Origin: an uncultured Desulfobulbus sp.
GTDB taxonomy: Bacteria > Desulfobacterota > Desulfobulbia > Desulfobulbales > Desulfobulbaceae
Direction of reading: 5' to 3'
Length of the DNA stretch: 9,211 nucleotides
Assembly (NCBI GenBank): GCA_946539945.1
Contig: CAMNHX010000035.1
Location: 1 to 9,211 of the forward strand
Part shown: piece by piece, positions 6,327 through 9,211 of the stretch
Layout of the letters: each line of letters opens with the position of its first letter
How positions within the stretch are numbered: the first letter of the stretch is position 1
The notes under the pieces: model-generated
Databases searched by the model: none
Told to the model about the DNA's origin: nothing
Seen by the model: the letters and a program-made list of their open reading frames with translations, nothing else
Translations under genes and position numbers: made by a program

Positions 6327-6364
6327 AAAAAAAGCACGCGCCCGCAGACTGCGCGGAGGCGTGC
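6327..6364 (-). terminator. Intrinsic terminator between trxA and trxB
   Basis: Read on the minus strand, GCACGC (6364-6359) pairs with GCGTGC (6339-6334), with further GC pairing inside (CCGC with GCGG), followed at once by seven T residues (6333-6327). It starts 21 bases after the trxA stop. It should end most trxA transcripts, so trxB and bamD depend on read-through or on a promoter I cannot see. Confidence 0.75.
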
Positions 6365-6385
6365 CTGTTCAGGATTGTTCCGTAC

Positions 6386-6715
6386 TTACAGGGCTTTGTC
6401 GATCATGGCCTGCAACTGGGCCTTGCCCACTGCGCCGGTAATCTGATCCACAGCCTCGCCATTCTTGAACATGATAAGGGTAGGAATGGCGCGGATGCCG
6501 AACTTGCCCGGAGTGGCCGGGTTGTCGTCCACATTGACCTTGGCAACCATGGCCTTGCCGTCGTACTCCACGGCCAGCTCGTCAATAACCGGGCCGATAC
6601 TCTTGCAGGGACCGCACCAGGGCGCCCAGAAATCCACCAGACAGGGCAGCTTGCTGGCGATAACCTTGTTTTCAAATTCACTGTCAGATACGTGTACAAC
6701 CTTGTCGTTTGCCAT
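6386..6715 (-). CDS. trxA: Thioredoxin
   Basis: Small cytoplasmic dithiol protein that reduces disulfides in client proteins and is recycled by TrxB, encoded next door. The 109-residue protein has the complete thioredoxin fold signature: VDFWAPWCGPCK at 27-38 with the redox pair Cys34/Cys37, the buried Asp28, the KVNVDDNP stretch at 59-66, and the cis-proline loop IRAIPT at 74-79 (Pro78). One extra cysteine, Cys25, precedes the active site. Length is standard. The ATG at 6715 has GGGAG six bases upstream. It is the first gene of the minus-strand block, followed by a terminator, so it is probably made in excess over TrxB. Confidence 0.98.
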   Translation of the reverse strand: MANDKVVHVSDSEFENKVIASKLPCLVDFWAPWCGPCKSIGPVIDELAVEYDGKAMVAKVNVDDNPATPGKFGIRAIPTLIMFKNGEAVDQITGAVGKAQLQAMIDKAL

Positions 6716-6888
6716 GTTTCACTCCCGGATCAAGTTGAACCTGCGCTGGCTATGCAGGGGGCCACGTGTTCTGCGGCCAGATTGCATGGTGTGAACAGGG
6801 CAGGATTTGCCCGGGCTCCTGGGCCGGAAAACCTGTCCTGTGTTGTTTGTGCGCCGCCGCAGGCGTTGCCCTGTCAGCAGCGGGAGGG

Positions 6889-6917
6889 ATATTAGCCGAA
6901 CAGACAGGGGAACGCAA
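6889..6917 (-). promoter_or_regulatory. Candidate trxA promoter
   Basis: On the minus strand TTGCGT (6917-6912) and TAATAT (6894-6889) are separated by 17 bases, an acceptable sigma-70-type arrangement about 170 bases before the trxA start. The -35 match is only partial, so this is a weak call. Confidence 0.25.
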
Positions 6918-7088
6918 AGAGTTTCCTTGACATCCGTACAGTGTTCAGGAGCAAGACTCGACATATCACTCCGGCGGCTTCCTATTTCAACCAGAGTGCC
7001 CAGAGAAACAGGGACTGGTTTCGTCGCAAGATTCCCCAAGAGGGAATTGTACGGCGATGAATCACCCCATATTCGTTTCAGTGTCTCT

Positions 7089-7217
7089 TCACAGGCTGAC
7101 TCGCTCTGTGGAGTCCACCACCTTCTGGAAAACCGTGGCATCGCCAGTGCAGAGGGCGACCAGCGCACAGACAAAGGCGATCACGAAAAAGGAAGCCCAC
7201 AGGAAGTTGAGTGCCAT
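7089..7217 (-). pseudogene. N-terminal remnant of a SpmA/nucleoside-gate membrane protein
   Basis: A 42-codon frame starting at the ATG at 7217 reads MALNFLWASFFVIAFVCAL and continues through LCTGDATVFQKVVDST. This is what the first residues of SpmA-like 'nucleoside recognition / Gate' membrane proteins look like: a Met-Leu-Asn-x-Ile/Leu-Trp start, a first transmembrane helix, then GDxxVFxxMV. After DST the family motif (FDMAK...) should follow, but the sequence gives ERVSL and a stop at 7089-7091. None of the other frames downstream continues the family. I see no good ribosome site. It is most likely a deletion remnant. A real 42-residue single-helix membrane peptide cannot be excluded. Confidence 0.5.
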
Positions 7218-7268
7218 GACAAGTCCGGCAAAAAGAGGATGAGTAGATGCGGCGCAGGTTCCGCCCGG

Positions 7269-7297
7269 TTGACAGAAAGGGCGCTGACGCCTACTTT
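7269..7297 (+). promoter_or_regulatory. Candidate ribBA promoter
   Basis: A perfect -35 hexamer TTGACA (7269-7274), a 17-base spacer and TACTTT (7292-7297) as a weak -10, 72 bases upstream of the ribBA start. Transcription would begin near 7304, placing the hairpin at 7318-7338 inside a leader of about 65 nt. Confidence 0.45.
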
Positions 7298-7317
7298 GGA
7301 CAGGGAATCTGGCTCGG

Positions 7318-7341
7318 ACAGACGCCCCATGCGTCTGTTTT
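7318..7341 (+). terminator. Terminator-like hairpin in the ribBA leader
   Basis: ACAGACGC (7318-7325) and GCGTCTGT (7331-7338) form a perfect 8-bp stem with the 5-base loop CCCAT, followed by TTTTG. It lies on the + strand 27 bases before the ribBA ATG and downstream of the candidate promoter. It could be an attenuator of ribBA or the end of an older upstream transcript. Confidence 0.5.
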
Positions 7342-7368
7342 GTATCGCTTAACCATAAGGAACGCAAT

Positions 7369-8583
7369 ATGGCACTGTGCAGCATTGAAGAGGCCCTGGC
7401 CGAGATCAGGCAGGGCAGGATGGTTATTCTGGTGGACGACGAGGAGCGGGAAAACGAAGGCGATCTGACCATGGCCGCTGAATTCGTAACCCCGGAAGCC
7501 ATCAATTTCATGGCAAAATACGGACGTGGTCTCATCTGCCTGCCCATGGCCCCGGACATGGTGGACCGACTCCGCTTGCCGCTCATGGCACAGCGCAACG
7601 GCTCGCGCTTCGGGACCAACTTCACCATCTCCATTGAGGCCCGGGAAGGTGTAACCACAGGCATTTCCGCCGCAGACCGCGCCACCACCATCCTGGCTGC
7701 CGTGGCTGACAAGGCCCGACCAGAAGACCTGGTCACGCCGGGTCATGTCTTTCCCCTGCGGGCCAGAGGCGGTGGCGTCCTGTCCCGAACCGGCCAGACA
7801 GAAGGCGGCGTTGATCTCGCACGACTCGCGGGTTTGAAGCCTGCGGCGGTCATCTGCGAAATCATGAATGAAGACGGCAGTATGGCCAGGATGCCTGATC
7901 TGGAAGTGTTTGCTGAACAGCACGGTCTGAAAATTGCGGCGGTCAAGGACATCATCCGCTATCGACTGGAACGCGGCCAGGTTTCCGTGCGGCGCGTGGC
8001 TGAAGCGCATCTGCCCACGCGCTTCGGTGATTTCCGCGTCATTGCCTATGAGAGCGATATTGAGGCAGGCACGCATCTGGCGCTGGTCAAGGGCGATCTC
8101 TCTGGCCCGGATCCCATCCTGACCCGCATCCATAGCGAATGCCTGACCGGTGACGCCTTGGGTTCCCTGCGTTGCGACTGCGGCGGTCAGTTGGGCGCAG
8201 CGCTCAAGCAGATTGAAAAGGAAGGTCGGGGCGCTCTGCTCTACATGCGGCAGGAGGGAAGGGGTATTGGTCTGGCCAACAAGATCAAGGCTTACGCCTT
8301 GCAGGATCAGGGTTATGATACTGTGGAAGCCAACCTCAAGCTGGGCTTTGCCCCGGATTTGCGCGACTACGGCACTGGTGCGCAGATGCTGGTGGATCTG
8401 GGCATTCACAAGATTCGTCTGTTGACCAATAACCCCAAGAAGGTGGTAGGCTTGTCTGGCTACGGCATTGAAATTCTGGAGCGGGTGCCGATTGAAATGG
8501 CAGCCTGCCCGGAAAACGAAGCCTATTTGCGCGTCAAGGCGGAAAAGATGGGGCACAAGCTCTCCTGCTCCATGTTGCGCTGA
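7369..8583 (+). CDS. ribBA: Bifunctional DHBP synthase / GTP cyclohydrolase II
   Basis: Supplies both starting branches of riboflavin synthesis in the cytoplasm. The N-terminal RibB half (about 1-200) makes 3,4-dihydroxy-2-butanone 4-phosphate from ribulose 5-phosphate; the C-terminal RibA half (about 205-404) opens GTP. RibB motifs: [11 protein letters not shown] at 22-32 (acidic metal/substrate loop), [14 protein letters not shown] at 94-107, [10 protein letters not shown] at 124-133 and [11 protein letters not shown] at 141-151. RibA motifs: the zinc ligands Cys258, Cys269 and Cys271, [17 protein letters not shown] at 293-309, YDTVEAN at 316-322, [10 protein letters not shown] at 330-339 and LLTNNPKK at 351-358. 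All key residues of both halves are present, so both activities are expected. The ATG at 7369 has AAGGA seven bases upstream. ribBA often stands next to ribE and ribH, but here an insertion sequence follows immediately. Confidence 0.98.
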   Translation: MALCSIEEALAEIRQGRMVILVDDEERENEGDLTMAAEFVTPEAINFMAKYGRGLICLPMAPDMVDRLRLPLMAQRNGSRFGTNFTISIEAREGVTTGISAADRATTILAAVADKARPEDLVTPGHVFPLRARGGGVLSRTGQTEGGVDLARLAGLKPAAVICEIMNEDGSMARMPDLEVFAEQHGLKIAAVKDIIRYRLERGQVSVRRVAEAHLPTRFGDFRVIAYESDIEAGTHLALVKGDLSGPDPILTRIHSECLTGDALGSLRCDCGGQLGAALKQIEKEGRGALLYMRQEGRGIGLANKIKAYALQDQGYDTVEANLKLGFAPDLRDYGTGAQMLVDLGIHKIRLLTNNPKKVVGLSGYGIEILERVPIEMAACPENEAYLRVKAEKMGHKLSCSMLR

Positions 8584-8613
8584 TGTTGGGGGGAAGCTGT
8601 ACTCTTAATCTGT

Positions 8614-9192
8614 TTATAATCTTTTGAGAATGAGAGCGATGAAAGCGATGAGGACAAATTGTAGGCTGGTGTTGAGGAGGCGTTCACAATTCTTCCAGAG
8701 CCTACGATTTTGCTCCAGCCAAGCGAAACTGCGTGCGACGACCCAGCGTCTTGGCAACACTTCAAATGTGTGCTGTTCGTTGCGTTTGGCGATTTGCACC
8801 TCTACCCCCTCATGCAGAATTTCTTGAACCCCAGAGGAAAAATGTTCTCCCGTATAGCCGCCGTCGCACAGCACGGCCTGCACTGTATTGAGGTTGTCGG
8901 CACAGCGCTCGAACGCCAAAAGCCCCCCTTGGCGCTCTCCGACGTTGGCGCAGGTAATGGCGATGGCATGGGGCAGGCCCAAAGTATCCACCGCAAGGTG
9001 ACCTTTGATGCCAGACACTTTCTTGCCTGCATCATATCCCTTTTCTTTGGCCATGTCCGTGTTCTTCACACTTTGAGCGTCGAGGAGCAGGAAAGTGGTG
9101 GAACATGGAACATTTTCGCTTGGAGCGTCCGCGAATTGCGCACACCAGATTTTTTTAGGGGTGTTTACACAAGTGTAACATTCTGATAACAT
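8614..9192 (-). CDS. IS5-family transposase, truncated and probably inactive
   Basis: DDE transposase of the IS5 family, in the group with the LDAQSVKNTD motif. From the first ATG in frame (9192) it has 192 residues. The first catalytic Asp is in LDAQSVKNTD (Asp38), followed by KGYDAGKKVSGIKGHLAVDT at 51-70; the second Asp is in LCDGGYTGE (Asp110). The third residue, normally Glu in RWVVERSFAWL, is Ala153 (RWVVARSFAW, codon 8734-8736), a single-base change from GAA. The RLWKNCERLLNTSLQFV tail is intact. The usual N-terminal third, about 100 residues, is not in this frame: a TGA sits immediately before the ATG and the other two frames also stop between 9155 and 9178. A frameshifted upstream orfA beyond the window is possible. 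As seen, it should not catalyse transposition. Confidence 0.8.
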   Translation of the reverse strand: MLSECYTCVNTPKKIWCAQFADAPSENVPCSTTFLLLDAQSVKNTDMAKEKGYDAGKKVSGIKGHLAVDTLGLPHAIAITCANVGERQGGLLAFERCADNLNTVQAVLCDGGYTGEHFSSGVQEILHEGVEVQIAKRNEQHTFEVLPRRWVVARSFAWLEQNRRLWKNCERLLNTSLQFVLIAFIALILKRL

Positions 9193-9195
9193 TCA
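9155..9195 (-). other. Stop-bearing segment interrupting the transposase frame
   Basis: This stretch carries stops in all three minus frames (complement of TTA at 9155 and 9165, TCA at 9193), a small palindrome TTACAC-AA-GTGTAA (9165-9178) and a repeated AATGTTA. Removing about 37 bases (9157-9193) would join an upstream frame ending SLGDFL to KKIWCAQF, which resembles the LLExVLKK linker of related transposases. A small insertion into the transposase gene is one explanation. Confidence 0.3.
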
Positions 9196-9211
9196 AAAAA
9201 TCTCCAAGACT

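Larger units (their letters stand above)
6716..7368. other. Long non-coding gap between divergent trxA and ribBA
   Basis: About 650 bp with no intact gene on either strand; the open frames here give low-complexity, arginine-rich translations typical of non-coding GC-rich DNA. It must hold the trxA and ribBA promoters. It contains a 42-codon SpmA-like fragment (7089-7217) and a terminator-like hairpin near ribBA. Apart from a GGGCA/TGCCC mini-hairpin near 6799-6813, I see nothing convincing in 6716-6888, and no FMN riboswitch in the ribBA leader. Confidence 0.6.
8584..9211 (-). mobile_element. IS5-family insertion sequence (partial in window)
   Basis: The DNA after the ribBA stop belongs to an insertion sequence whose transposase runs on the minus strand. 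The element's end must lie between the ribBA stop (8583) and the transposase stop (8614); a run beginning about GGGAAGCTGTACT near 8590 is the likely terminal repeat. The partner repeat is beyond the window, so neither the exact border nor a target duplication can be confirmed. Confidence 0.7.

Noticed and set aside
6927..6955. TTGACA as a + strand promoter
   Set aside because: There is no -10-like hexamer at a suitable distance, and it faces no nearby gene start.
7240..7368. FMN riboswitch before ribBA
   Set aside because: None of the conserved RFN blocks is visible in the leader.
7291..8556. Minus-strand open frame of 421 codons
   Set aside because: It is the complement of ribBA, whose both domains are complete; the minus translation is not recognisable.
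1..9211. CRISPR array, tRNA or rRNA genes, phage or defence genes
   Set aside because: No regularly spaced repeats, cloverleaf-like sequences, rRNA or recognisable phage/defence proteins were seen on either strand.

Overview
The window looks like chromosomal DNA of a Desulfovibrionaceae-type (Desulfovibrio-like) Gram-negative bacterium. BamD and a signal-peptide-bearing periplasmic protein show an outer membrane. Most genes are GC-rich, and the thioredoxin / BamD / RibBA protein sequences read as Desulfovibrio-like to me. No search could be run, so the taxon is an inference.

Layout. 1-400 is an accessory-looking, non-coding leader. It holds what may be the wreck of a HigB/HigA-type toxin-antitoxin pair, cut by a 167-bp inverted-repeat element (copy A). 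On the + strand follow an AT-richer queH (tRNA queuosine synthesis) and a CitE/malyl-CoA-lyase-like aldolase gene. The aldolase gene ends at a strong bidirectional terminator shared with a convergent minus-strand block.

The minus-strand block, in transcription order, is trxA, an intrinsic terminator, trxB, bamD (ATGA overlap with trxB), element copy C, a secreted SUMF1/FGE-fold protein with a cysteine-rich tail, a small periplasmic coiled-coil protein, element copy B, and a hot-dog-fold thioesterase. trxA and trxB form the cytoplasmic thioredoxin system. bamD and the next two genes concern the envelope.

Between trxA and the divergent ribBA lies about 650 bp of largely non-coding DNA with a 42-codon N-terminal remnant of a SpmA/nucleoside-gate membrane protein. 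ribBA (bifunctional DHBP synthase / GTP cyclohydrolase II) has a plausible promoter and a terminator-like hairpin in its leader, with no FMN riboswitch visible. Immediately after the ribBA stop sits an IS5-family insertion sequence whose transposase has lost its catalytic Glu and lacks a continuous N-terminal part.

The most notable observation is a family of about 165-bp, TA-flanked, MITE-like repeats with three copies in 4.4 kb. Two of them supply an in-phase TAG stop codon to the gene they abut. For bamD the pre-insertion C-terminus can be reconstructed. I do not see a complete new defence or metabolic system here.
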